From positions 1 to 35,520 of the forward strand of contig JAGASY010000080.1 in NCBI GenBank assembly GCA_017621515.1: a stretch of DNA of 35,520 nucleotides, in the 5' to 3' direction. The stretch comes from Bacteroidaceae bacterium. Lineage in GTDB: Bacteria > Bacteroidota > Bacteroidia > Bacteroidales > Bacteroidaceae. Shown here piece after piece: positions 16,747 through 25,803 of the stretch. Each line of letters begins with the position of its first letter. Positions within the stretch are counted from its first letter, which is position 1. The position numbers were made by a program, and so were the translations under genes. Under the pieces are notes generated by a model. It worked only from the letters and a program-made list of their open reading frames with translations. It had not been told where the DNA came from and did not search any database.

Positions 16747-16778
16747 CAAAATTATCATTTTCTCTACAATTATGCAAA
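16747..16778 (-). promoter_or_regulatory. Consensus promoter abutting the AraC start codon
   Basis: On the minus strand TTTG (16778-16775), a 20-bp spacer, then TAATTTTG (16754-16747). The start codon is at 16742-16740, so the predicted transcription start falls on or within about 2 nt of it. Confidence 0.75.
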
Positions 16779-16961
16779 ACTTGTAAAAGTGAATGGTATG
16801 ATTGCTATATTGTCTTTTTTTAACATTGAAGAACTTCTGTAGTTCTCTTTAGGTTATATTTTTATTGTATGTTTGGACGATACTTTGGGCATAAGTCCGA
16901 TTTTTCTCATGAGACTTTCCTATTGCAAAAGAAACCTTGAATAGACTATCATGTGGAGAAT

Positions 16962-17000
16962 GAAAGAATCTGTCGGATATAATCACATAAATGGCAAAAA
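16962..17000 (+). repeat. GTCTGTCGAA-family dispersed repeat
   Basis: GAAAGAATCTGTCGGATATAATC-ACATAAATGG matches the 9527 and 11323 copies at most positions of the GAATCTGTCGAATATACCCACGTA word. Confidence 0.5.
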
Positions 17001-17424
17001 CTGAATCAGTACCGAAGGTACACTAAAATGCAGTTTCTCATTTTGACAAAATGATATTTTCGCCCAAAATGAAAATTTAACATTTGGAGCGATTTTTTGA
17101 CGAGGACAAAGAGAGTGAAATTTTGGCTTGAAGATAAATAATTGATAATCAGTTGAATACAATTCTATAAAAATTACTCAAAAAAATGCGTTGGACGCAA
17201 TTTTTTGAAAATTCTGGGCATTTTAGTAATCTACTGATTATTAGTGCGTTATAGCTAATTCTGCCATTCAGATATCCAAACATCACCCTATAGCCACTCA
17301 CTTTTCAGTTTTTGTTCAAACACGCTTCCCAAACAAACAATTATACACTTCTTAACATTTCAGCCGAAGTCCACCGACTTTTTTCCCGCTTCCCGGTGCA
17401 TTTTCAAAAAATCTACACTGAAAA

Positions 17425-17538
17425 TTTCTCCAATCTACTAAGCGCGCAAATTTGTAGCGCACTGTCGTTGCCGGAACAGTGCGCTGAAAAAGTGACGACA
17501 GTACGCTGAAAATATCAGAACTTAGTAGATTGGAGAAA
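17425..17538. repeat. 114-bp element with perfect 18-bp terminal inverted repeats
   Basis: TTTCTCCAATCTACTAAG (17425-17442) is the exact reverse complement of CTTAGTAGATTGGAGAAA (17521-17538). Inside, AGCGCACTGT (17456-17465) pairs with ACAGTGCGCT (17476-17485), and ACAGTGCGCTGAAAA (17476) recurs as ACAGTACGCTGAAAA (17498). The architecture is MITE-like. The ACAGTGCGC word is shared with the arms of the 11446/26887 element. Confidence 0.75.
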
Positions 17539-17856
17539 AGAACTCTTCGCCAAAGATAAATAAATGTAAAAGGACTGTCAAAAACGAAACACTATTTCAC
17601 ATTTCGATGAGGTGTTAGAAAACGTGCATAGAATCCCCGTTCTCCGAGAAAAGTTCGGCGCGGTCGATTTTGACGCGTGCCAGAGGGCTTGGAATTTTAA
17701 CATTTAAAAAAAATCAAAAAGATAGTATTTTGACACAAAATCAGCAAACAGAGCTCTATTTACTGAAATATGCTATCATTTTGTCAGAAAATAATTTTGT
17801 TAAAATGTGTATATAAAAAATTTTGTTATGGGAACTTTTTCTGACCATCTTGCGAT

Positions 17857-17931
17857 GAAGGAATCTATCGAATGCATACACGCAAAATACACGGAAAAGT
17901 CTGCTGAACATACCCGCGTAACGACAACAAA
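17857..17931 (+). repeat. Tandem pair of GTCTGTCGAA-family repeats
   Basis: Two direct copies: GAAGGAATCTATCGAATGCATACACGC (17857) and GAAAAGTCTGCTGAACATACCCGCGTA (17894), 37 bp apart. Both match the family word of the 9527 copy. Confidence 0.6.
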
Positions 17932-17951
17932 TTATTAAAACAGTCGCTAAA

Positions 17952-17983
17952 TTTCATATTTTGAATTTTATTCTATATTTTTG
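17952..17983 (+). promoter_or_regulatory. Promoter of the 18001 acidic-protein gene
   Basis: TATTTTTG at 17976-17983, with TTTC (near-consensus) at 17952-17955 and a 20-bp spacer. Predicted start is about 17987, giving a very short leader before the ATG at 18001. Confidence 0.6.
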
Positions 17984-18000
17984 CATTCATAACATAAAAA

Positions 18001-18450
18001 ATGCAGACGATGGATTTTAATCAGCAAACGGCAACAATAGTCAAAGAAGCTATCAGAAAAGCTATAAACCAATATACAGACACGGAAGAAAGCAGCCATG
18101 TCGTCACAGACTTTCATATCTTTATAAAAGAGAACAAAATCGAAATCTGTGATGACGAAGACACTCTGCTTGCAGCAGCCGACCTTCTGCCACAGACAGA
18201 AAAAGCTGATATGTCGGACAAACAGATGAGCAAACTGCTGCGACATGAGCTGCACAACATGAACAAGGAGGAAGAGTTTGACAAAATCAATATATTCAAA
18301 CCGTTCTCGTTTCTGCTGGAGAATCCGGAAACAGATACTTTCGAGGAACTGCTGATTGTAGATGACAATAATGTCGTCGTATGTGAAGAGCTTCTCAAAG
18401 GACTTGACAAGGAGCTTGATGATTTTCTCCATCATCTGTTGGATGAATAG
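18001..18450 (+). CDS. Unrecognised small acidic cytoplasmic protein
   Basis: 149 residues, rich in Asp/Glu, without signal peptide or membrane segment. Visible features are an amphipathic helical N-terminus (TIVKEAIRKAINQY), a central DFHIFIKENKIEICDDED strand pair, and a helical acidic end (LLKGLDKELDDFLHHLLDE). I do not recognise the family; it has the look of a conserved Bacteroidales hypothetical. An alternative start is Met4. It has its own promoter, and slyD begins 169 bp downstream. Confidence 0.8.
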   Translation: MQTMDFNQQTATIVKEAIRKAINQYTDTEESSHVVTDFHIFIKENKIEICDDEDTLLAAADLLPQTEKADMSDKQMSKLLRHELHNMNKEEEFDKINIFKPFSFLLENPETDTFEELLIVDDNNVVVCEELLKGLDKELDDFLHHLLDE

Positions 18451-18619
18451 ACAAGCCGTATCTTTCAAGTCGATATTCCTATTTTGACAAAATACCTGCG
18501 GAAATGCCATTCCTATATAAATATGGTACATCCGTTTTTTGACATATTCTTCCAGAAACAGACGAATATGCAATTGAAAATATAATGAACAATAACAATT
18601 AAAAACAAAAAACAGAATT

Positions 18620-19216
18620 ATGGCAATACAGAACAACTACATTACAGTAGCTTACAAACTATACGTGAAAGACAGCGAAACGGACGAAACGGAAGCTTTG
18701 GTTGAAGAGTGTACAGCAGAACATCCGTTCCAGTTTATCAGCAATCTCGGTGTCGCTCTCGAATCATTTGAGAAGATTGTGGCTCCTCTTGCCAAGGGAG
18801 AAGCCTTCGACTTTGTTATTCCGGCAGCAGATGCCTACGGTGATTTTCAGGACGAACTGATGTTTGACGTAGAAAAGAGTCTGTTTAAAGTGAACGGACG
18901 CTTCGACAAAGAACATATCTTTGAAGGGAATGTGATTCCGCTTGCCGGTCCCGATGGTGAGCGTTTCAATGGAACTGTCATCGAAATAAAGGAGAATGCT
19001 GTCACTATCGACCTGAACCATCCTCGCGCCGGACAGGATTTGCACTTTGTCGGCACTGTAGTGGAAAACCGTGAAGCTACCAACGATGAAGTAACCGGCA
19101 TGATTAATATGCTCAGCGGAGAAGGTTGTGGCTGCGGATGTGGATGTGACGACTGCGGAGGATGCAGCGACGGACATCACCACGATGAAGGCTGCGGATG
19201 CGGTCACTGTCATTGA
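18620..19216 (+). CDS. slyD: FKBP-type peptidyl-prolyl cis-trans isomerase SlyD
   Basis: 198 residues, the usual SlyD length. The split FKBP domain (ITVAYKLYV at the N-terminus, ALESFEKIVAPLAKGE, and AYGDF near 75) encloses the insert-in-flap domain (to about 130), followed by VDLNHPRAG-type closure, here TIDLNHPRAGQDLHF. The last 35 residues are a Cys/His-rich metal-binding tail (GCGCGCGCDDC, then GHHHDEGCGCGHCH). SlyD is a cytoplasmic folding factor and nickel/metal chaperone. It stands just before the aroC-led run with a 94-bp gap that contains an inverted repeat. Confidence 0.95.
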   Translation: MAIQNNYITVAYKLYVKDSETDETEALVEECTAEHPFQFISNLGVALESFEKIVAPLAKGEAFDFVIPAADAYGDFQDELMFDVEKSLFKVNGRFDKEHIFEGNVIPLAGPDGERFNGTVIEIKENAVTIDLNHPRAGQDLHFVGTVVENREATNDEVTGMINMLSGEGCGCGCGCDDCGGCSDGHHHDEGCGCGHCH

Positions 19217-19223
19217 TTTTTCC

Positions 19224-19291
19224 GGCAGACAAACTAACGGACGGGACAGACTGAAAAGGAAAACAGATGTGCATCCATTAGCTTGTCTGCC
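19224..19291 (+). repeat. 14-bp inverted repeat between slyD and aroC
   Basis: GGCAGACAAACTAA (19224-19237) and TTAGCTTGTCTGCC (19278-19291) are complementary except for one position, separated by 40 nt. There is no following T-run, so it is not a typical terminator. It may be an RNA structure controlling aroC or an operator. Confidence 0.55.
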
Positions 19292-19310
19292 TGTTCACTA
19301 AACAAGAATT

Positions 19311-20387
19311 ATGCGCAACACAATTGGTAATGTATTCACCCTGACCACTTTCGGCGAAAGCCACGGGGCAGGTATAGGCGGAGTGATTGACGGATTTCCG
19401 GCTGGTATAGACATTGACACGGACTTCATACAGAACGAACTGGACCGCCGCAGACCGGGACAGAGCCGTATCACTACAGGAAGGAATGAAGGCGACAAGG
19501 TGGAAATCCTTTCCGGTGTATTCGAGGGGAAATCAACGGGATGCCCGATAGGTTTCATAGTCAGGAACACCAACCAACATTCAAATGACTATGAGAACAT
19601 ACGCAATGTATATCGTCCTTCACATGCAGACTATACCTACACGCAGAAGTATGGCATAAGAGACCACAGAGGCGGCGGACGTTCATCGGCAAGAGAAACC
19701 ATTTCACGTTGTGTGGGAGGTGCTTTTGCCAAGCTCGCTCTTAGGAATATCGGAATCACCGTCACTGCATATACCTCGCAAGTGGGGCATCTTGAGCTTG
19801 AACGCGATTACCACAAATATGATTTGTCCGTCACAGAAACCAACCCTGTCAGATGTCCGGACCCGGAAATGGCGAAAAAGATGGAAGAACTCATCTTCGA
19901 CATAAAGACACAGGGCGACACCATAGGCGGAGTGATAACTTGTGTCGTAAAGGGATGTCCTGTCGGCATAGGTGAGCCTGCATTCGGGAAGTTACATTCC
20001 GCCCTCGGATGTGCCATGCTCAGCATAAATGCTGTGAAAGGATTTGAGTATGGAGAAGGATTTGCAGGAGTTTCACAAAGGGGTTCTGAACAGAACGATA
20101 TATTCTTCAATGACAACGGTTGCATACACACACGCACCAACCACAGCGGAGGCATACAAGGAGGCATAAGCAACGGAGAGGACATTTATTTCCGTGTAGC
20201 TTTCAAGCCTGTTGCCACCCTGTTGCGCGAACAGCAGACGGTCAACAAGCAAGGGGATGACACTGTGCTCACAGTGAAAGGTCGCCATGACCCGTGTGTG
20301 CTTCCGCGTGCAGTACCGGTAGTCGAAGCAATGGCTGCAATGACAATACTCGACTACTATCTGCTTAATAAAACAGTTATATTATAA
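19311..20387 (+). CDS. aroC: Chorismate synthase
   Basis: 358 residues, full length. Signatures: [16 protein letters not shown] at the N-terminus, [14 protein letters not shown], and [14 protein letters not shown] (from Arg117), the FMN/EPSP-binding core. It catalyses the last shikimate step, EPSP to chorismate, using reduced FMN. It heads a tightly spaced run (ssb starts 22 bp later) that continues through kdsD and probably to the CapA-like gene. Confidence 0.97.
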   Translation: MRNTIGNVFTLTTFGESHGAGIGGVIDGFPAGIDIDTDFIQNELDRRRPGQSRITTGRNEGDKVEILSGVFEGKSTGCPIGFIVRNTNQHSNDYENIRNVYRPSHADYTYTQKYGIRDHRGGGRSSARETISRCVGGAFAKLALRNIGITVTAYTSQVGHLELERDYHKYDLSVTETNPVRCPDPEMAKKMEELIFDIKTQGDTIGGVITCVVKGCPVGIGEPAFGKLHSALGCAMLSINAVKGFEYGEGFAGVSQRGSEQNDIFFNDNGCIHTRTNHSGGIQGGISNGEDIYFRVAFKPVATLLREQQTVNKQGDDTVLTVKGRHDPCVLPRAVPVVEAMAAMTILDYYLLNKTVIL

Positions 20388-20409
20388 CATCACCAAAAGG
20401 AAGAGAGAT

Positions 20410-20859
20410 ATGTCTTTAAATAAAGTAATGCTTATAGGGAACGTGGGGCAAGAGCCGGTGGTCAGATATTTGGACCAAGGTGTATGTGTAGCCACAACCA
20501 GTCTCGCCACCACAGAAAGAGGTTATACCTTGCAAAACGGCACACAAGTACCGGAACGCACCGAATGGCACAATCTTGTCTTCTGGAGAAAACAAGCAGA
20601 AATAGTAGAGAAATATGTACATAAAGGGGACAAGCTTTATGTGGAAGGGAAGATACAAAGCCGTACATGGAATGACAAACAGGGAGTCCGCCACCAGATA
20701 GTGGAAATTATGGTGGAGAACATGGAAATGCTTTCTGTAAAGTCATCTCAAAACAATCAGCCCGGCAATGCTCCACAAACCATAAAGCCTACAAATTCGT
20801 CTCCACAAAGCACTCAAGTGGTACGTCCTCAGGACAATAACGATCAATATCCATTCTGA
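20410..20859 (+). CDS. ssb: Single-stranded DNA-binding protein
   Basis: 149 residues. OB-fold SSB: MSLNKVMLIGNVGQEPVVRYLDQG start, TEWHNLVFWRKQAEIVEKYVHKGDKLYVEGK core. A Gln/Pro/Asn-rich linker leads to the C-terminal partner-binding tip DNNDQYPF, less acidic than the E. coli DDDIPF. It covers ssDNA during replication and repair. Its TGA overlaps the next gene's ATG (TGATG), so the phosphopantetheinyl transferase is translationally coupled to it. Confidence 0.95.
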   Translation: MSLNKVMLIGNVGQEPVVRYLDQGVCVATTSLATTERGYTLQNGTQVPERTEWHNLVFWRKQAEIVEKYVHKGDKLYVEGKIQSRTWNDKQGVRHQIVEIMVENMEMLSVKSSQNNQPGNAPQTIKPTNSSPQSTQVVRPQDNNDQYPF

Positions 20860-21500
20860 TGATTCTGTTCGACAAACATACAGATGAGTTCCGTCTTGCT
20901 GTGTGGAATGTGGAGGAAGACATTGAGACATTGCTCTCCATGCTTCCCGACAGCAAACATGTATGTACAGAAGCTGACAAACGATTCCGTTCCGACACCC
21001 GAAAGAAAGAGTGGATTGCAGTGAGAGTGCTGTTGCATTCCATGCTTCAAAGGCAGACAAAAATAGAGTATGCAGAAAATGGAGCACCACTCCTTCCGGA
21101 AGAAGACATGAACATAAGCATATCGCACACCAGCAGGAATGCGGATGGAAGGAATGTGATGTATGTGGCTGTAGCTCTTTCCCGAAACCATAAAGTCGGG
21201 ATTGACATAGAATGCCTGTCGAAAAGAATCATCAAGGTGAAAGAAAGATTTGTCGGGAATGAAGAAAAGGCGGAAACACTGACCAGTCTTTTATTGCACT
21301 GGTCTGCCAAGGAAAGTGCCTTCAAGGTGTTGTCAACTGAAGGTGTAGATTTCATCAGACATCTGCATATAGAACCATTTGAGGAAGCCAACGAAGGTTC
21401 TTTTGTCCTTACGGAAAGTAAAACGGACAAGAAGTGCCTTATGAATGTAATATATAAAATATTCGACAATTTTATACTTACCTTTATTTGTACAGATTAA
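20859..21500 (+). CDS. 4'-phosphopantetheinyl transferase (Sfp-like superfamily)
   Basis: 213 residues. The Sfp/AcpT signature is present: ISISHTSR, KVGIDIECLSKRI (metal-binding Asp and Glu), and HWSAKESAFKVL (the WxxKE motif). It transfers phosphopantetheine from CoA to acyl or peptidyl carrier proteins. No fatty-acid, polyketide or NRPS gene is next to it, so it may serve the housekeeping ACP or a remote cluster. It overlaps ssb by 1 bp and precedes kdsA by 23 bp. Confidence 0.92.
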   Translation: MILFDKHTDEFRLAVWNVEEDIETLLSMLPDSKHVCTEADKRFRSDTRKKEWIAVRVLLHSMLQRQTKIEYAENGAPLLPEEDMNISISHTSRNADGRNVMYVAVALSRNHKVGIDIECLSKRIIKVKERFVGNEEKAETLTSLLLHWSAKESAFKVLSTEGVDFIRHLHIEPFEEANEGSFVLTESKTDKKCLMNVIYKIFDNFILTFICTD

Positions 21501-21523
21501 AAACAGACCATAACAAAAGAATT

Positions 21524-22285
21524 ATGCATAACCACATTACACTCATAGCCGGACCATGCGTAATAGAAAGCATGGAAATACTGGAAACAGTGGCAGAAGA
21601 ACTTGTGCGGCTGAATGAGAAATACAGAGTCAACATCATATTCAAATCGTCCTTTGACAAAGCAAACCGGACTTCCATCAGTTCTTATCGCGGTCCCGGG
21701 TTGGAGAAAGGACTGAAAATGCTGTCTGACATAAAGGAAAAATACAGACTGAAAATTCTTACGGACATTCATGAAAGCTGGCAGGCACAAGCCGCTGGTG
21801 AAGTGGCTGATGTACTTCAAATACCGGCATTCCTGTGTCGGCAGACCGATTTATTGGTAGCGGCAGCACGCACAGGACGTATTGTCAATATAAAGAAAGC
21901 GCAGTTCCTTTCGGGAGAAGACATGAAATATCCGGCGCAGAAAGTTCGGGAAAGCGGCAACGACCGTGTATGGCTCACAGAACGTGGCAACATCTACGGT
22001 TACAACAATCTTGCCGTAGATTTCCGTAATATTGCGGACATGAAGCACTACAGCGACACGGTTATCATGGACTGCACGCATTCAGTGCAGCGACCGGGAG
22101 CAGCAGGAGGAAAAACCGGAGGAAACAGAGAATTTGTTCCGGCAATGGCACTTGCCGCCAAAGCATTCGGAGCAAACGGTTTTTTCTTTGAGGTACATCC
22201 CGATCCGGACAATGCGCTCAGTGACGGTCCGAACATGTTAAACCTGAATGACCTTGATGCCGTAGTGGCATCACTTATTGTCTAA
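21524..22285 (+). CDS. kdsA: 3-deoxy-8-phosphooctulonate synthase
   Basis: About 253 residues from the ATG at 21524 (MHNHITLIAGPCVIES). An upstream in-frame ATG at 21488 lies inside the previous gene and is rejected. KdsA motifs: IAGPCVIES, FKSSFDKANRTS, YRGPGLEKGL, LTDIHE, and MDCTHSVQRPG. It condenses phosphoenolpyruvate with arabinose-5-phosphate to Kdo-8-phosphate. It is followed after 20 bp by the enzyme that makes its sugar substrate. Confidence 0.97.
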   Translation: MHNHITLIAGPCVIESMEILETVAEELVRLNEKYRVNIIFKSSFDKANRTSISSYRGPGLEKGLKMLSDIKEKYRLKILTDIHESWQAQAAGEVADVLQIPAFLCRQTDLLVAAARTGRIVNIKKAQFLSGEDMKYPAQKVRESGNDRVWLTERGNIYGYNNLAVDFRNIADMKHYSDTVIMDCTHSVQRPGAAGGKTGGNREFVPAMALAAKAFGANGFFFEVHPDPDNALSDGPNMLNLNDLDAVVASLIV

Positions 22286-22305
22286 GTATATTACACAACA
22301 AGAAA

Positions 22306-23265
22306 ATGGTAGAACCATTAAATATCAAAGAGTTTGCGGAAAGATGTATAAGGGATGAAGCACAAGCTCTACTTGACCTTATCCCTCAATTGGACGAGAA
22401 TTTTGACAAGGTCGTAGAACTTATATTCCGATGCGACGGTCATGTAGTGGTCACAGGAGTCGGGAAGTCGGGACATATTGGTGCAAAAATAGCAGCCACA
22501 CTGGCAAGTACCGGTACTCCGTCCATCTTCATCAATCCTCTCGATGCTATGCACGGGGACTTGGGAATGATTATGCCAAATGATGTCGTACTGATGATTT
22601 CCAATTCCGGTAATACAGACGAACTGCTACGCATTATTGCATCACTTGAAGAAAGAAAGATACCGGTTGTCGCGATGACAGGTAATCCGGAATCATTGAT
22701 TGCACAACATTCCAACTATCACATAGCTGTGCAGGTGAACCGTGAGGCATGTCCGCTGAATCTTGCGCCTACCTCATCAACGACCGCAGCCCTTGCAATG
22801 GGAGACGCTCTTGCATGTACCTTGATGGAAATACGTAAATTCAAAGCAAACGATTTCGCCATGTTCCATCCGGGAGGAAGCCTCGGACGCAAACTGCTCA
22901 CTCGGGTAAAAGATGTAATGTACACAGAAAATTTCCCTATTCTTCCGCCGGAAATGAAACTCAGCGAGGCCATCATCCTGATTAGTAACGGAAAACTCGG
23001 TCTGGGTATCGTGATGAACGGAAACGAGATTCTTGGTATAATAACAGATGGTGACATACGTCGCGCAGTTGAAGGCGCACAATCGAATTTCTTTAGCCTG
23101 CACGTATGTGACATTATGACAAAGAACCCTAAAATAATCAATCCTGATGCCAAACTGACCCAGATACAAGCCATGTTTCGTAAACATAAAATACACTCGC
23201 TGCTTGTAGTCGATGAAAACAAGCATCTTGCAGGCATCGTAGATTACTTCGCTATCATGAACTGA
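22306..23265 (+). CDS. kdsD: Arabinose-5-phosphate isomerase (KdsD/KpsF family)
   Basis: 319 residues: an N-terminal SIS domain (VVVTGVGKSGHIGAKIAATLASTG near 45-70, MISNSGNTDELL near 100) followed by tandem CBS domains (about 205-319, VKDVMYTENFP, IVMNGNEILGIITDGDIRR, and LVVDENKHLAGIVDY). It converts ribulose-5-phosphate to arabinose-5-phosphate. Pairing with kdsA gives both committed steps to Kdo, pointing to lipid A/core assembly in a Gram-negative envelope. Confidence 0.97.
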   Translation: MVEPLNIKEFAERCIRDEAQALLDLIPQLDENFDKVVELIFRCDGHVVVTGVGKSGHIGAKIAATLASTGTPSIFINPLDAMHGDLGMIMPNDVVLMISNSGNTDELLRIIASLEERKIPVVAMTGNPESLIAQHSNYHIAVQVNREACPLNLAPTSSTTAALAMGDALACTLMEIRKFKANDFAMFHPGGSLGRKLLTRVKDVMYTENFPILPPEMKLSEAIILISNGKLGLGIVMNGNEILGIITDGDIRRAVEGAQSNFFSLHVCDIMTKNPKIINPDAKLTQIQAMFRKHKIHSLLVVDENKHLAGIVDYFAIMN

Positions 23266-23303
23266 CAAAAGACAAAAAAAAACGGAAAATAAAATTCTAA
23301 GAC

Positions 23304-25772
23304 ATGAAAAATAAAATCATAATACCGGCTGTTTCTGTTCTAATGATGTCGAGTTGCCTAAACAGCGGAAAGACACAGGTAGATACGGCAGAATTAAGCT
23401 CAAACGAGGCAATGGAAATGCTGCAAGAGATAGGTAAGCCCTCATTTCTTCTGACAGACAGTTTATTGCCCAAACATATAGACACCAAGATAAACATAGA
23501 CCATATCTCGTATGGAGAGCTGAGACTTCTAAGAAGTTATCCATACGCTCTCCACGGATTCTGGTTTAAGGAAGCCGATATTAACAGTTTCTTTTGCAAA
23601 CGTACAGACTGGTACTATGATTTATGCGAAAGCACTGTGTATAAGAGATACGAAGAATATGCAAAGAAGCATAACGGCGACTGTGAAGGTGTAGAAGACT
23701 TCATTCCATACAGCGAAGTAAAACTTACTGAAGAAGAGCAAGAATTTGTAGCCAGAATAGACAAACGGATGAGGGAAATGGAACGTGACTCCATCACATC
23801 GAATGGTCTTCTCAACCCCAATCTGTGTGTAAATGTTTTTCAGGTAGATGAACCGGACAGCCAATTTGTTAGTCTGATAGCCAAAAACAACTTTGCCATC
23901 GCACCGACGCAATGCGAACAGTTGTTCAACATATATGAAGAAAACGATTATGCCGTAATGCCCAGTTTCATTACAACCGACTTGTATCTTCAAGCGGTGC
24001 ACACCTATTTCAGCTATGTATTGAAAAGCCTTGAACGCAAAGCTTTCTGTCCGGCACTCCAACATTCCATAAAGTCCTTGTATGCGGAAGCAATGCAAAT
24101 AGCCAAAACAACCGATGATAAGGAACTGAAAGATTATGCAGAATACACCGCCACGTTTTTTGCCATAGCAGGCAAACTTTTGTCCGGCGAAACGTATGAG
24201 ATTCCGGGAACATACAGCAAAGAGTTTAATGATGAGATACAAAAAATCATGAACGCAGAAGATGCGCTCTCCGAGTATCTCGGATATGCAGAGGTGGTCT
24301 TCCCTTACAGTCTTTTCAAACCGAGAGGACACTATACACGCAACGAAACTGAGAGTGCATATTTCCGTACAATGATGTGGCTGCAAACAGCCTCTTTCTG
24401 TCGTGAGAAGAAAAACGAACTTCAGAAAGCAGTATTCATTGCACAAATATTCAACAACATTCCAGACTCGGCACAGAAAGACTGCCGTAATGTATATGAT
24501 GTCATTTCATTCTTGATGGGCGAACCGGACAATCTGTCCATCATTGAAATAGCTGACTACCTGAAGATAAAGGAGATTGTTAGGGTATCGGCAGCCACAG
24601 ACGACAATGTACTGAACGATGTCAATGAAATGCTCATCGAAGCTTTCAAGACACGGAACAAAATTGCCCCTAAAATTCAAATAAGCTGTGCGGACAAGAT
24701 AAACTTCATGCCGCAACGCTATGTGGCAGACAATGAGATTCTGGCAACCATGACCGATGTAGAAGTAAATGCCAAACGCGCTTATCCGAAAGGACTGGAC
24801 GTATTCGCAGCATTCGGTGTAGCAACAGCAGACTCCATACTTGACAATTGTTATAATGAGGCACAATCATGGAAAGACTATGAAAAGGAAGCGGCAAAAA
24901 TGAAAAGCCGCTTCGACACCGGGCTTAACTGGAATGCCACCATGTATAACAAATGGATTGAGAATCTTCTGTCTCTTCAGCAAGATGACAAAAACTATCC
25001 AAGATTTATGCACACTCCGGCATGGCAATGCAAAAACCTAAATACGGCACTCGCTTCATGGGCTACACTCAAACACGATGCTGTGCTGTACTCGGAACAA
25101 CCGTTTGCGGCAGAATGTGGAGGAGGCGGGCTTGTTCCTCCTGATGTTATGGGATATATAGAACCGAATCTTCTTTTCTGGACAAAAATGAAAGAACTGA
25201 TTGCGCTCAATCGCAAAATGCTGAAAGATGCCAATATGCTCACGGCAGACCTTGAAGACAAAACTTCGGCATTGGAAGAAAAGATTGACTTCTGCATCAG
25301 AGTTGTAAGAAAAGAAATAGCCGGAATCCAGCTGACAAGCAACGAATATATGGAAATCCAAAAGATGGGAAGTTCTATCGAATGGTACACATTATCTGTC
25401 CTTGATCCGGATGAAACATTTTACCTTTGGCAGGATGTACGTGGAGCAGACCGTTCTATTGCAGTCGTATCGGATGTATATACACGCAATGTCACAGGAT
25501 GTTCCAAGAACGGGATTCTGCATGAAGGTACGGGAAATGCCGATGCTATATATGTAATTGTAAACATCGGCGGGACATTCTACATTACACGAGGCGCAGT
25601 ATTCTCCCATTACGAATTTGTGCGTCCGCTCGGTGAACGTCTCACAGACGAAGAATGGCAGAAAATGATTGAAGAAAAGAATATCCCGATGCGGCACGAA
25701 TGGATGCAGCCATTCATCATAAACAAAGAACCGGAACTAAACGAAGGGGTATTTTATAGCTCCGGATGTTGA
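23304..25772 (+). CDS. DUF3160-like lipoprotein
   Basis: 822 residues with a lipoprotein signal (MKNKIIIPAVSVLMMSSC, Cys18). The mature protein is mostly helical, with IAPTQCEQLFNIYEENDYAVMPSFITTDLYLQAVHTYF and a long C-terminal half containing ECGGGGLVPPDVMGYIEPN; these features match my recollection of DUF3160 proteins. No known activity. It lies 38 bp after kdsD and 31 bp before the CapA-like gene on the same strand, so it is probably the penultimate gene of the aroC-kds transcript. An envelope role is a reasonable inference from localisation and neighbours only. Confidence 0.75.
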   Translation: MKNKIIIPAVSVLMMSSCLNSGKTQVDTAELSSNEAMEMLQEIGKPSFLLTDSLLPKHIDTKINIDHISYGELRLLRSYPYALHGFWFKEADINSFFCKRTDWYYDLCESTVYKRYEEYAKKHNGDCEGVEDFIPYSEVKLTEEEQEFVARIDKRMREMERDSITSNGLLNPNLCVNVFQVDEPDSQFVSLIAKNNFAIAPTQCEQLFNIYEENDYAVMPSFITTDLYLQAVHTYFSYVLKSLERKAFCPALQHSIKSLYAEAMQIAKTTDDKELKDYAEYTATFFAIAGKLLSGETYEIPGTYSKEFNDEIQKIMNAEDALSEYLGYAEVVFPYSLFKPRGHYTRNETESAYFRTMMWLQTASFCREKKNELQKAVFIAQIFNNIPDSAQKDCRNVYDVISFLMGEPDNLSIIEIADYLKIKEIVRVSAATDDNVLNDVNEMLIEAFKTRNKIAPKIQISCADKINFMPQRYVADNEILATMTDVEVNAKRAYPKGLDVFAAFGVATADSILDNCYNEAQSWKDYEKEAAKMKSRFDTGLNWNATMYNKWIENLLSLQQDDKNYPRFMHTPAWQCKNLNTALASWATLKHDAVLYSEQPFAAECGGGGLVPPDVMGYIEPNLLFWTKMKELIALNRKMLKDANMLTADLEDKTSALEEKIDFCIRVVRKEIAGIQLTSNEYMEIQKMGSSIEWYTLSVLDPDETFYLWQDVRGADRSIAVVSDVYTRNVTGCSKNGILHEGTGNADAIYVIVNIGGTFYITRGAVFSHYEFVRPLGERLTDEEWQKMIEEKNIPMRHEWMQPFIINKEPELNEGVFYSSGC

Positions 25773-25803
25773 TTAATATGTCCAATTCATAGTCTCGTAT
25801 GAA

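Larger units (their letters stand above)
16743..18000. other. 1.26-kb gene-free, AT-rich region with several palindromic elements
   Basis: No ORF here has convincing composition or start context. Contents: the AraC promoter (16747-16778); a GTCTGTCGG repeat (16962-17000); ATTTTGnCAAAAT-like palindromes at 17040, 17727, 17778 and 17794; a 114-bp element with perfect 18-bp inverted ends (17425-17538); tandem GTCTGYYGAA repeats (17857-17931); and the promoter of the next gene (17952-17983). The stretch between AraC and the acidic-protein gene may hold an unannotated small RNA or remnant DNA, but I see no direct sign of one. Confidence 0.7.

Noticed and set aside
17312..17509. 65-codon + strand ORF in the long gene-free region
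   Set aside because: It runs across one arm and part of the interior of the 114-bp inverted-repeat element, has no promoter or ribosome site, and its composition is not protein-like.
18001..18636. 222-codon minus-strand ORF opposite the 18001 gene
   Set aside because: Phe/Cys-rich shadow; the + strand frame has a promoter, normal composition and an acidic soluble product.
21488..21523. Upstream start codon for kdsA
   Set aside because: It overlaps the end of the phosphopantetheinyl transferase gene and adds residues not typical of KdsA; the ATG at 21524 fits the family start.
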